Shown here one piece after another: positions 33,327 to 44,317 of a stretch of DNA of 64,000 nt (positions are counted from its first letter, which is position 1; the number at the start of each line of letters is the position of its first letter). The notes under the pieces were generated by a model that saw only the letters and a program-made list of their open reading frames with translations, did not search any database and was not told the DNA's origin. This DNA comes from Telmatactis stephensoni. Taxonomy: Eukaryota; Cnidaria; Anthozoa; Actiniaria; Isophelliidae. Location: assembly GCA_029948255.1 (NCBI GenBank), contig JALIZF010001870.1:311001-375000 (forward strand), written 5' to 3'. The position numbers and the translations under genes are program-made.

Positions 33327-35379
33327 ACAAAGAAAATGTTAAAATATAATTTTTTTTCTAGAATTATTTTTCTAGATTATTTAATAATTATTATTGCGTG
33401 CATTGAGAACTCAAATATATATATATTTTATAACGATTCAAAAAGCAAATACTTTTTCGATGTGTTTATTTTGCTGACATATATTTCCTGGTAGAGGCAA
33501 GTATTTACTCAAAGGCGGATGTTCAAATTTATATGCATACTTTTATGAGATATTTAGCTCCAATTTATGGTCTCGTAATTTGTAGTTAGGTGTCAAGCTC
33601 GTACTAGTTGCCATGGCAACACGATGGCAGTCATTTAGGCTTTCAAAATAAATCGAGTTCGTCTTAAAGCTGTCTTTCATTGACTTGAAATCCCTTTGTA
33701 CATGCTCTAGATAAAGTGTTTTATCTACGTTCCCGATCATGGTCTTCATACGAGTTTTAATAAGCTTCAAAGACAAGGACAATTTGTTACAACGTTTTTG
33801 TCTATTTCCCCCCTTATTTTTGGCATTGAGAACATTTTGTTTTGCTAAACCAGTAGCTCTAAAATTTGCAAAAAGGTTATAGTAGTAAACAATTCAGATT
33901 TTTTATCAGTTTTATTTTTCGACCAAAATTATCCCTAGGTTTTTCAATTTTTTATTTTTATTTTTCAATTTTATTTCTATTTTGCATTGAGAATATTTTT
34001 GTCTTTGCTAAGCCTGTACTCCAAAATTTGCAAAAAGGTCACAGTAGTAAAAAATTCAGATTTTTAATTAGTTTCAGATTAAAGACACAAACTATTTCCT
34101 ATTTCTTTAGATTTATTTTTCAGTGATATTATTTTCTTGTCTTTGCTAAACTTGTAGCTCCAAAAATTTGCAAAAAGATCACAATATAGTAAAAAAAATT
34201 ATCACAAAAAATGTATGTTATCGTCGACCAAAATTATACTACATATACTACTATATTTCGTGTTGAAATCGATGCATTTTCTATTCTTCATAAGCGCAAG
34301 CAGCCAGTACGCAAACTAATTGGCTTTTATCAGGTATTTTTAAATTCTTAAAACAGGAAAAAGAATTACCATAGCTGGAAAAAGCATGTTAAAATTAGCA
34401 AGACAGTGAAGTTTGAAGGAATTTTTGAAAAGTGCGAATTGGTAAGAAAACCTTTGCTGGTAGGCATGAGACGTTTTCATACAAAATTTCGATTTCGGAA
34501 AATTCATATCTTCGTAAGTTTGAAAGTTACTTCATTCAAACTTCATAGTTTTACTAATTTTGACGTGCTCTTTCCAGCTATGGTAATCATATTTCTGTAC
34601 TGTGACTTTTGGAATTACATGATAAAAACTCATTGGCTTTTATAGCTAATTCAAGTCAGAACAGTGCCATTAACATCGAATTTTTTTTCCTTTTCTTGTC
34701 ACAAAATAGAATAATTCTTGCCGTAAATTATCGTTACCTATATAACAATTGTCGGCGTATATTTGTATGCGCGCTTTTGTACTTTTACCGAGTAAAATCT
34801 GCGGCTAAGCTAATAGAAAAATGTCAAAAAGGACTTTTCATTGATGGAAAGGAGCTCAAAAACTTTCTTTGTACAAATAAAAAAAGTACAATTTGAATTT
34901 TCAGTTCAATACGAGACGATTTCTTGTAGAGTTCTTCTAAACTTTATTGTATTATGAACAAAGATAGTACAGCTTACCCTAAAATATGTACATTATTGTT
35001 GATAAGTTTAACTTGACTTAAATAAAGTTATTCAAGCCCATGTGGGTTAGATTCCTTCTAGTATAAATAACCAATAATAACGGATAACCAATAATAACTG
35101 TTTCTTCAATAGTTTAATTATGTACATGAGTGTATGTAATGTTAGATTCCTTCTCATCGTGGCCCCCTCTCCCCCCTTTCGGAATGAACGGCTCCTAATC
35201 ACTCTCTGATGTTGACAGTACGCACTTTGTCCACCAGAAAGATGAAGGTACGTACGTACTGGTCAGTCGACATTAGTCTGTGAAGTCAGTGAGGATCGAG
35301 CCAGCTTATTTCAATATTGATGGTAAAATAGATTGCTTTTTGCAAAACTGTCCGTAAAATGTATTTTTGCAGGGATACA
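33327..35379. other. Intergenic, low-complexity T-rich repeats
   Basis: Three diverged copies of a unit with AAAATTTGCAAAAAGGT and TTTTGTCTTTGCTAA words lie at 33800-34200. A copy of the 17.5 kb repeat lies at 34425-34640. GTTGCCATGGCAAC at 33607-33620 is a perfect RFX X-box. No coding exon is visible. Confidence 0.5.
33607..33620. promoter_or_regulatory. Perfect RFX X-box palindrome
   Basis: GTTGCCATGGCAAC matches the consensus RFX-binding X-box exactly, with no mismatch in either half-site. X-boxes in animals typically mark ciliary gene promoters. It is not directly upstream of a recognised start, so the target is unknown. Confidence 0.5.
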
Positions 35380-35919
35380 TTACTTTGTATGGGATCTCTT
35401 AGGCAACACTCTTTTCGTGTCTCTTCTATCCTTATAGTCCCACTGTTGTCTTTTAACATACGCATACATACTTGGCCCTTCAGCTGGGAATAATTCATCA
35501 TGAATAGAGTTGACAGGAACATCCTTCACTGCCCAGGCTGGCCGTGGAGTTATGTTACTAGCAGCTTTTCTTCCTCGTCCCAGTGTCTCATCTCTGTGCT
35601 CTCTAAGGTGGCGGAATTCACCCGCAGTTTTCGCACGGATTTGAATTGTTTTGAGTTTTTCGTGGTTTAGATTAAAAGGTCTGGTTTTGTGTTCGTAGCT
35701 CATGCGTAAATGAACTCGACGAATGTCTGGCAGAAACGCGTCGAATAATTTTTCACGGTTGTGTTCGCCTATTGAGTCCAAGTCCAATTCTGAGCGACAT
35801 GACCTTGTTGACTTCGCACGGGCAGAAGTTCGGTTGCTCGAACGCAAGTTATGAGTTTCTTTAGACTGGTGTTCACTTTGATTAAAGGACGAACAGGTCG
35901 TATTTGGTGGTTGAACCAT
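35380..35919 (-). CDS. Single-exon basic protein of unknown function (179 aa)
   Basis: No family is recognised. The frame is open from ATG (35919) to the stop at 35380 without introns. The N-terminal 55 residues are Ser/Asn/Arg-rich and disordered. Residues about 58-110 (REKLFDAFLPDIRRVHLR, then EKLKTIQIRAKTAGEFRHLR) look helical and basic. The C-terminal part has PRPAWAVKDVPV, DELFPAEGPSMYAY and KRQQWDYKDRRD, with aromatic residues spaced as in short docking segments of structural proteins. It neighbours two other intronless minus-strand genes. An X-box palindrome (37029-37041) lies 1.1 kb upstream of its start. Confidence 0.6.
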   Translation of the reverse strand: MVQPPNTTCSSFNQSEHQSKETHNLRSSNRTSARAKSTRSCRSELDLDSIGEHNREKLFDAFLPDIRRVHLRMSYEHKTRPFNLNHEKLKTIQIRAKTAGEFRHLREHRDETLGRGRKAASNITPRPAWAVKDVPVNSIHDELFPAEGPSMYAYVKRQQWDYKDRRDTKRVLPKRSHTK

Positions 35920-37028
35920 TGCATTAATTCTTTGTTGATTTCTTAATGATATTAATCAAGCTAATGTTGGTAAACAACGCAAACAATTAAAGATTATGGA
36001 TTTGAAATCTTTTTTAAGACGTCAGCTCTAAAATCTCAGCTCTAACATCACCACAGAATCACAGATGGACAACAAAATGGCGTTCTTCTTCGCTTCTGAT
36101 TGAAAAGATAATAATTTCATAGGAAAATCGTGGCGAGATATATGCAGAGTTCAGTTCAATATTATCGAAGTATTACTTTAAGTGATCGAGCCGATTTTAC
36201 AGACCAAACACAGTTAGTCTCTGCAGAATCTGCCTTTCAATTTTCCGTATTCCTTTGGACAATTTGAAAATTAATTCTTGTTGTTTTTGGTCTGGTAGAT
36301 TCACTCGAGAAACCTTGTCAATTATGTTGTGTAACTCACTATATATAACACTTTCGATCAGTGTTCAATGGAGTTCATGTTGTCAGACAACATAGTTATT
36401 TAGAGCCACTCTACACCAATCTAGTGATTCCAAAAACATGAAGGAATCGGTGAAGTAAACTTCCTTGTCGCCTGTGCCAGATGGAGTGTGAATTTCAAGT
36501 CGCGTTCTTGACAACCACTGTAATGTAATGGCCATTCAATGTTGTTTGCGGAACTAAAATATTCTTATAGTGACACAAATCTTAGTCCAGTTCACCCTAA
36601 CTGACTCCTGGTTACCTAATCCGCGATTTCTACGGGAAATGAAAATTATCTTGCTCTTGGAAGCAACAGTTGCGGAAGATGTTGACAAATAACTCTGGCT
36701 TTTTGTGTTCAATTAAGTACAGTATATTTTACGATGATCAATAAGGCTTGATGATGACACTGATCTTCAAGCTCACCACTCAGTCGTCTAGTCCAAAGTA
36801 CAACGACCAGTGAAGACGTTGGATTTCTTTGCCTCTGTTAGAACTCATAAAACCCGAAACTGCAGTTGACCTTCAATGTTTGGATTACTCGTCTTCGTTA
36901 CTTAGGAATCATGCAGAGCACGGGAGCTTATAGCTGTTTAATTATTTACATCTGATTTTAATTAATAGCGACACTGACATCGGCGGCATTAAAATATCAA
37001 AAGAAACGGGCCTTTGAGACGCTTCGTT

Positions 37029-37041
37029 GTTGCTAAGCAAC
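37029..37041. promoter_or_regulatory. X-box-like palindrome GTTGCTAAGCAAC
   Basis: Perfect inverted half-sites GTTGCT and AGCAAC are separated by one base, as in RFX sites. It lies between the 35380-35919 and 37232-38363 genes, upstream of the former in its transcription direction. Confidence 0.35.
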
Positions 37042-37231
37042 ATGGAACTGTTTAGTCTCCTCACGGTTTTCAAGATGGCGCACGATCTACCACAGGGAGC
37101 CCAAATGAAGTGGTTTCGTTTGCAGCATAAAAATATAAAAGTTACAATATTGAAAACGAATTATGGAGTAACGAATTATGCCATAATCATCTTCAGGCTA
37201 CTTTTATTTGTTAAAGAGGAACTCAATTGAA

Positions 37232-38363
37232 CTAACAAAGTCGAATCACGGAATTTTCTGGGACACCAAACCTGAAGTACAGCGGGCTCATCGAACTTTT
37301 GGGGATTAAAACATTTTTTCTTTCCTGCGCATTCGCTTCTTTGGTTTCATTGACATCTCTACTGGCAAAGGTTGGCTTGTATTCTATTTCTAGATAATCA
37401 GCAAACCATTTTAACAAACCGTCAAAATCCTGCCAAATCTTATCACTTTTGGCTTTCTCTCTGTTCACTCTCTCGACAAGTAACTGACCATGCGTACTAG
37501 AGCACGAGTTGCTGCGTCTGACATTTAGATCACGTGGGTAAACCCTCAAACTTTTAGACGAAGAAGGTCGATACAAGACTCCATGTGAATGGCTAGATCT
37601 GTGAGTGGTAAAGCTACTCTGGAGTTGTTCTTTGGAAGTACTGGTGGGACCTGACAGGCTGAGACTCACATCAGAGTTTGTGTCATGTTTCCATGAAGAC
37701 GACGAAGTCTGCGACAAGAGCTCATCATTGTCGATAGATAGACTTTCTGCGGCTTTAACTTTGGTTTTCATTTTATCTAAACTTACTTTTTTAATTGCGT
37801 CTAACGCTTGAAGCAGTGTTACTTGGTATCCTCGAGTTGCCATTCGGCTCACCATCATCGGCGGATTGATTTCGAGCGATTTTAACTTTGTTTTTCTTCG
37901 CTTTCTTACCATTTAAACTTTCTTTTTTAATTGCGTGAACACATGAGGCGGTGGCGGTGTTACTCCACGAGTTAGCCTTCGGTTCATCAATCTGTACTCG
38001 TCGTTCGCTTTTAACCGTTGCTCTAGTTTCAGTTTTTGTAGTATACGCAGAAGAAACTTTAGGAAGATAGGAAACTTTCTTTCCGTCATACTTTTGCTGT
38101 CGTTTTATCGTCTGCATTTGCGCGCGTTCGATTTCTCGTAACGTAAGTGACCTTTCCTGGTCCACAAGTTTATGCGTTGCCTCCATTGAGCACTTCAGCA
38201 AGGCGTTACGGAATCTTGCGTAGTGCGCTTTACTGCGCGTTTCGTTATGTTTGCTTAGGTGGAGCTGTCTTGCGTCGCGTCGTAGTCTGTCGTAGTTGGT
38301 TCCTGTGCCAATGATGAAGTTGTCATCCTCGGAATGAACTGCAGGAGTCGCCATGATGATCAA
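37232..38363 (-). CDS. Single-exon gene of unknown function, split by a frameshift (190 aa + 226 aa overlapping frames)
   Basis: The upstream frame runs from 38363 to 37791 (starts MIIMATPAVHSEDDNF; basic, with QRKYDGKKVSYLPKV-like and SERRVQIDEP segments). A second frame, shifted by one base, runs from about 37912 to 37232. It contains Ser-rich stretches (SQTSSSSWKHD, RRSNSCSS) and ends with FDGLLKWFADYLEIEYKP and SPLYFRFGVPENS. Both halves have the same basic Ser-rich style, and neither alone has a typical end or start. The overlap contains an internal repeat: AIKKESLNGKKAKKNKVK in the first frame and AIKKVSLDKMKTKVK in the second. A one-base indel between repeat units, a short intron (a GTGAGC donor occurs at about 37852) or two genes could explain it. 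I do not recognise the family. Confidence 0.5.
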
Positions 38364-40729
38364 CGCCTTTCTGTTTTTCCTTTTGGCAAAAAGAGCTGAA
38401 CTTTCACCTCACCGATCGACCTTTCAAAGGATTAGGATTTTTGAGGGATGTTATTTTTCTTGCGTTTGCCGACTCACTAGTGCTGCTGGCGATATATAAC
38501 TTGCAACGGATAAACCGTTCTGGACTTTCATTTATATCTCAGTTTTTCTTCTTTTTAGTGAAAGTGTTCAAAAAAGCAACTCCGACGTTTTCTCTTCAAA
38601 CGTTTTCTTTCTGGTAAGAATTTAGCTTTCTTCTGGCACCTGTCGGCCACAACAGTGCAATGCGTGCTCCGCGTCAGTTACCTTGAACCTCCAACTTTAA
38701 TCTTTCGCCTTAGTTTTCAGTTTATGGATATAAAAGTAGCCTTATATTAAAGCTACCTCTCTGACAATTCTTCTGGTGTTAGCGTCTTGTTGCTAGTTTC
38801 TATCTGTTTGTGCCGGTGACGTATCTCACGTAGGCTGCTGAAAGTTGGATGAACTACTGCCAACTTTTCTAACTTTTTCACCTCAGTCAATTTTATGAGC
38901 ACACCTTAAATACAGATTCCTGCGTCGTGCTGCAAATATCATGAAACACTTTTCTCGGATTTTGCCTTTGAACAAGAAGTTCTAAAATCGATGAGTCGAT
39001 GAATTTCCAGCATTGATTTCTTCTCGGTGTGGTTCTGAAATCTCTTGGACTTGTACCTAGTGAATTAAGTTGTTGGTGTACGACTGAAATGGTATTATAT
39101 TTTGCTACCTTTTACAAGTTCACTTGTGTCCTTAGCTGATACAAGTGTGAATTCCCAGTGGGTTTCACAGCTAGTCCTCAGAACTTCACTTTTCGTGTTT
39201 TGTTACAAATCTATGATCTCAACAGCCAAAAATGTGAAAAAGAATGCTATACCACTCAGACAGGTAATCCAACTGGCTTCCACTCAAAACTAATCAAGTA
39301 TGTTACAAAGTTCCAATCTAAGTGCTTGTGAGAGATTGTCGCACGGATAGAAGAAGCAGGAACTTCTTTCTTCCACTGGAACGCGTACCGAAGAAGAAGA
39401 ATATTTGGACTACTGTAAATCTATTGATACTATAAGAAGACTTTTTCACGGCGTCTTTGTCTCCTCCACAATGCTATTGAAGTATTTGACAAAGTTTTAC
39501 CTCAAATGTCTATAAACACTACGCGTAGAGTCCAAACTTTTCACCGAGTTTGTTCCTCAAGATCTCGAAGTTTATGTTGTGGCAAAGACACCAACAGCTT
39601 GTATTTGGGATCATAAAGGGGTTCTTGCTATGGTTACCAAAATACCAATGGAATTCTCCAATGATTTATTGAATAACTGCGGTAAAGGGGAGTTTTGACC
39701 ACATTTCGATACAGTGTGAATAAATAATTAGGTCTCAATAGAGTTGTGTGAAAAATTTTACACCTGTTGGGTTATAGAGTAGATCGAACCTCGGTTTATC
39801 GAACACCTAAGAAATTGCTGAGCACAGTACAACCTCCCTTTATCGATCAGGAATTACCGAATAGAATACGTCTTGAGTCAATCCGTGAGTCCATAGTACA
39901 GTAATTGTACAACAGATCCTAGAAAAATAGCATGGCGTAAACATCGTCATATCGTACGTCTTTCCGTAAATCCATAGTACGCGATTGTACATGCAAAATA
40001 TCCAGGAAAATGACCTTGCGTTAACATCGTAAATCATTCCGTAAGTCCATGATGCTACGTGAATGTACAAAGCATCCAAGAAAAATGACTTTGCATTTAA
40101 CACTGAAAGTCTCTCCCAAAGGATCCATGGGGAATAAATAAGCCTGTGCCGTAATCTCGCCGTAACGCAACCCATATTCCGTAAATGGATATACCATGTG
40201 ACTGTTAATCGCATACGTATAATTGCGTACGTGAACGGGGTAACAGGTTCCCCTTGAGAGATATCGTATACGTTATTACCTATACGTAAACGTACGGAAT
40301 AACAGGTTCCTCCGCTTGAGATCGAAACGCTTGAGAACTTGTCAGTACTGATGTGCTGAAAAGACAGCTAGGCCGAATGCATTACAATGTAGAGAGACTT
40401 CAAGTCGACTATACTGGTGGATTGATTAGAATTGTTCGAAAGACAACTAACACCAACCCAGGATTAATGTAAAGAATTAATTTACTTCTTTATCTCCATG
40501 TAAATGTTTCACAATTACGTAAAACTCGTCTCCGGCGTGCGGACAAACGCAGCTGCCCATGAGACGAAATCGCCCATATAAACGTACCCTAATAGATTAA
40601 AAATTACCCCCTACATGAGACTGTGTCAAATTTAATTTAACTGCAATAAAGAGATTTTATCAATAATTGAAAAAGAAAAGAAAAACAAGACAATATATAC
40701 GAGATTAATTGTGCGGTTAAAACCATATA

Positions 40730-40859
40730 GAGGGATTTCATGACAGCCATGTTTGTGGGCAAGTACCATAGAAAGTTTTTAAATAACAAAAGATTTCCTT
40801 TCTCTTGGGAGAAAATCACTATTATTTTGACCACAAACATGTCTGCTGTGAAATCCCTC
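40730..40859. mobile_element. MITE with GAGGGATTTCA ends, TA target duplication
   Basis: Left GAGGGATTTCATGACAGCCATGTTTGTGG-type and right inverted arms are about 37 bp each. TA flanks both sides (728-729 and 860-861 of the block). The open frame over it is repeat-derived. Confidence 0.75.
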
Positions 40860-41356
40860 TATTGGTTAGGGGAGGTGATGGTAAGGTTGTGGGTTTGTCG
40901 TGACGTCAATGTGATGAATTATTCGACAGGGTGGCACTGGCCATGGGTATGAGGATTGGGCGTTGTCTATTCAGTCATAGTGCACACTAATTATCCAATC
41001 AGGTTGTGCGGTTTTATCAGCTGGGTTTACTCAGCAAACCTCAATTATTTGCCTTAAATGTTGATCAAAAACAGCCACCATAATTTGTTATACCACAATA
41101 TGGCATAAATATGGTTGCGGCAAAGCACCGAAGACCATATACCACCAACCAAAGTATATTCTAGCAAATTCGTCATACATGTCATTCAAATTTCCACAGG
41201 GTCGCAAATGACTTTAAGTGCAACCCAGCAATTAACATGGTAACTAAAGGAGGATCCAGAAGTTGTATACCATTATCCTATTTTTAGTTGGTGACACATT
41301 GAATAATAATGTTTATACATTTCATTTCGCAATTTTCAGTGAGCAACTTTAGAGTC

Positions 41357-41370
41357 GTTGCTATGGTTAC
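41357..41370. promoter_or_regulatory. X-box-like site GTTGCTATGGTTAC
   Basis: It fits the RFX X-box with one imperfect half-site. It lies 1.55 kb before the + strand terminal exon at 42912 and could mark the promoter of that gene. Confidence 0.35.
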
Positions 41371-42911
41371 TCTCTACAGTCAGTTGTTTTAAATTCGAGA
41401 TTTTCGCTCAATTTTTCTTACTTTTGAGCTAATGCCTTCAATATAAGCATTAAATTGTACGAAATATAAATTGTCTAGCTAAATAGTAATAAATAGTACA
41501 AGATCCTTTGTTTAAATTGTCTAAACTGATACTACTTTGCGCAATTTTCCACAATTTAGTTTTTACTAAAATTGAATGCACTCTATCTTTGGCCCTGACG
41601 TAATTAATGCGATTTGAACAATATTTGACTGCAATGCCTGTTTTATTAAAAGCATCCGATCCACATTCGCAGTTCCATTCAGAATTTTTTTCCATTTAAT
41701 TTTTAAATTGGAATTTGGATCTTTATATTAGTCGTCAAAATCAGAGGTACCGTTACTTGACAGTATTTTAACCAAAAACAACAACAAATTCAAGTACAAG
41801 ACAGGTTGCATGAAGTGTAATTTTATTTAAATATCAGTGACATCATCGTTATTGAAGGATATTTACAAATTTAAACACATATTTTCTATTAAAAAGACTA
41901 TAAACCCTAAAAAATCATAAAAACATCACGAAATCCCAATATTTCAACGTTGAATTCTAAATTTCAATGTTTTAACAAGACCTAAAAATTTCCTATGTAG
42001 ATTTAAATACATCTTAGTGAACGAGAGAATCTATATTTATCTATATATGGGGATTCTTTAGAATACAAATTTAAGTGTAAAATTTTCCGTCGAAAAATAC
42101 AAGTTTTGCGAAAGACAATCGAAATAACGAAGGGATAACGAACGAATAACGACCGTATGCAATTGCTCTTATATAACACTTTTTAATTTCTAGTTATCGA
42201 TGATGGATAATATCGTCAAATAGTATTTTGTACAAATGCAAAAATAGAGAAACTATTGAACAAAAATCATCCAGCAGTAGTCCCTGTTTATACGAGGGCA
42301 ATTTTCTCCTTGTCAATGTGGCGATTTGAGTGATTGATTTTATTGAACCTGTAGTGAAAGAAAAATGACTATTTAGTTTGTATTAGTTGATAAAGAACAC
42401 AAGAAAGCAATGGATTTTTGATCTGCCATTAAGTATTAGCTCTATTTTTTCACGGGCGAAGGAAAATAACTGCAGTTGATGAAGACCAAAAGTAAACAAT
42501 AGGTTTAGTCTACTACTAACTATAATAAGTATTATTTTTCACGAGTTAAATAAAATCACTCGCTTTCTTTTTCACCTATACTAGGTCGAACAACTCGCCT
42601 TCATTTAAACAGGGCCTAACTTTACATTTGCAAACATTTTCAGCCACAACCGTTTATTAAAGAGGTCCGGGCTTTAGGTATAAATAGACATTAGAAGAAT
42701 CTCTACCAAAATTGGAAAAAAAAGGAAAAATCCCGAAGGCCAGAGGATGTTAATTATTTTTTGCTGTTCGTTAGCGAGGCTTCTGAATTCAGAAGATGGA
42801 AATCAAAATACTAAATAGTTGTGTCGGCCTTGGGTCGCACGGACCAAAATACTACTATGGTTGTACAAGATTCTGCTCGATTCCGTCTCCCCAAATTTGC
42901 ATTTCTTTCAG

Positions 42912-43091
42912 ATCAAGAACGAGAATAAAATCTCTGGTAAAACGCAAGAAAAAAAGCCTGTACCATTGCCGCCGCAGTTTGGAGGAAAAATCACCAACCA
43001 ACGCGTTAAAGGTTCCTCGTTCCCTCCCATCACCACCCTTCCGAATCCAGGGAGCAAGAATCGAACAAATCGCAAACTAACTCGTTGCTAA
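42912..43091 (+). CDS. Probable terminal coding exon of an unidentified + strand gene
   Basis: A pyrimidine-rich acceptor (GCATTTCTTTCAG) is followed by 59 sense codons and TAA in phase 0. The peptide (KKPVPLPPQFGGKI, then SSFPPITTLPNPGSKNR) looks like protein sequence, with a possible SH3 ligand KPVPLPPQ. The stop codon overlaps the stop of the convergent ankyrin gene. The same frame is open upstream to 42819, so a longer exon is possible. No upstream exon was found. Confidence 0.35.
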   Translation: MKNENKISGKTQEKKPVPLPPQFGGKITNQRVKGSSFPPITTLPNPGSKNRTNRKLTRC

Positions 43092-44317
43092 TTGATTCCA
43101 CTGCGCTGAGAAAAACCCGCATGAAAGCTTCTGCGATTCGGAAGACCGCGTTCACCGCTCATCTCAGTCCTTGGTCTTCTAGGAACAGGCCTTGGTCTAA
43201 ACTCCGGCTCTGAATCCATTTCTCTCTTAGATTTTAAGCTCGAAGAACGAGCTGATGGACGAGGTGGTCGGGGAGGTACTGGTGGGGGTGTTAAGGAACA
43301 TGTCCTTTGCTTGTTTGTGTTTCCTTCCCGCGGTTTTGGGACAGGATTTTGATTATTAAATGAACCACAATATCTGACCGAAGTTTCAGCGCGCTCTGTT
43401 TCTCTCTCTTTCTCTGTGATTCCAAATGTTACAGTTCTTCGGCGACTCACGTCTCGGACATACGATTTTTCTGGTCTTCTGTAACGCTCCATTTCCGCTC
43501 TTGCGCTTTCGATTTTATTTTCTCTCGCAATTCCCTTCGTTTCTCTAGCACTATCGAGACCATATTTATCAGGAAATGATTGACTTTTAAGTATAGAATT
43601 AACATGTGATCCTTCGATTCTTTGCCGTGCACGTGGGCTTTCAAGTCTTGGACGATAACGATCGTCTGAAGATATATCGTATACTCTACTGTCTTCACTG
43701 ATTATTGAATGCCCTGATGAGGCACTTTGATATCCTCGTAAACTAGAAACTCGATTGTGCGAGACGCGGTACAATTTAAGATCATTGGTACTGTCTTGTG
43801 AAGAACATGAGTCATCGTATACTCCTGAGTCTGTTGAAGCGCTGGAGATAGAGTTACGACAACCAGGAATATTTCTATATTCGTAGGTATAACCAGACTC
43901 TATTTCTTCATCCTCTAGTGAACATTTTCTTTTGAAACTTTCAGTAAGCATTGCTTGTGATAGGAGCGCTCGAACTTGGTCCGTTCGAGCTAAGTCAATG
44001 GCTTTCTCGCCTTGTTTCGTTTTAGCATTCACATTTACACAAGCCGAAGTGACTAATAGACTTACAACCCCCAAATGCCCTTCATGTGATGCCAGATGAA
44101 GAGCTGTACGTCCATTTGAATCAACACAACTCAAGTCTGCTCCTTTTTCAAGCAGAAAATTGACCATGTCAACATTTCCGTCCAAGGAGGCTTGCTGAAG
44201 AGCCGTGAGGCCTAATCGGTTGACACTGTCCACTCGAAGACCAGGACTATACTTGAGCAAAAAGCGAACTTTAGTCACATCGCCTTCCATAACTGCGTGA
44301 TGGAAGACAGCCGCCAT
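43088..44317 (-). CDS. Ankyrin-repeat protein with RVxF-type PP1 docking motif and Pro-rich tail (409 aa, single exon)
   Basis: Residues 1-120 form three ankyrin repeats and a fourth partial one (FHHAVMEGDVTKVRFLL; GLTALQQASLDGNVDMVNFL; GRTALHLASHEGHLGVVSLL). They resemble the ankyrin units of PPP1R12 (MYPT) and PPP1R27 proteins. Residues 150-290 are disordered and Ser/Arg-rich. RRRTVTF (292-298) fits the R-x-V-x-F consensus for protein phosphatase 1, and Thr295 sits in a basophilic kinase site. The tail has SH3-type ligands (NPVPKPR, TPPPVPPRPPRP) and RRSF, a good PKA site. A PP1-regulatory scaffold is a reasonable inference, although in MYPT proteins the RVxF precedes the ankyrins. The start lies in GCCGCCATGG, a near-perfect Kozak context. 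Confidence 0.8.
   Translation of the reverse strand: MAAVFHHAVMEGDVTKVRFLLKYSPGLRVDSVNRLGLTALQQASLDGNVDMVNFLLEKGADLSCVDSNGRTALHLASHEGHLGVVSLLVTSACVNVNAKTKQGEKAIDLARTDQVRALLSQAMLTESFKRKCSLEDEEIESGYTYEYRNIPGCRNSISSASTDSGVYDDSCSSQDSTNDLKLYRVSHNRVSSLRGYQSASSGHSIISEDSRVYDISSDDRYRPRLESPRARQRIEGSHVNSILKSQSFPDKYGLDSARETKGIARENKIESARAEMERYRRPEKSYVRDVSRRRTVTFGITEKERETERAETSVRYCGSFNNQNPVPKPREGNTNKQRTCSLTPPPVPPRPPRPSARSSSLKSKREMDSEPEFRPRPVPRRPRTEMSGERGLPNRRSFHAGFSQRSGIN

Larger units (their letters stand above)
38364..42911. other. Intergenic region with tandem and foldback repeats
   Basis: It holds a three-unit ~77 bp tandem repeat (39880-40110; GTAAGTCCATAGTAC words), a MITE (40730-40859), a foldback block (42340-42602), and X-box-like sites at 39624-39637 and 41357-41370. 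Any upstream exons of the 42912-43091 exon should lie here, but I could not identify them. Confidence 0.45.
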
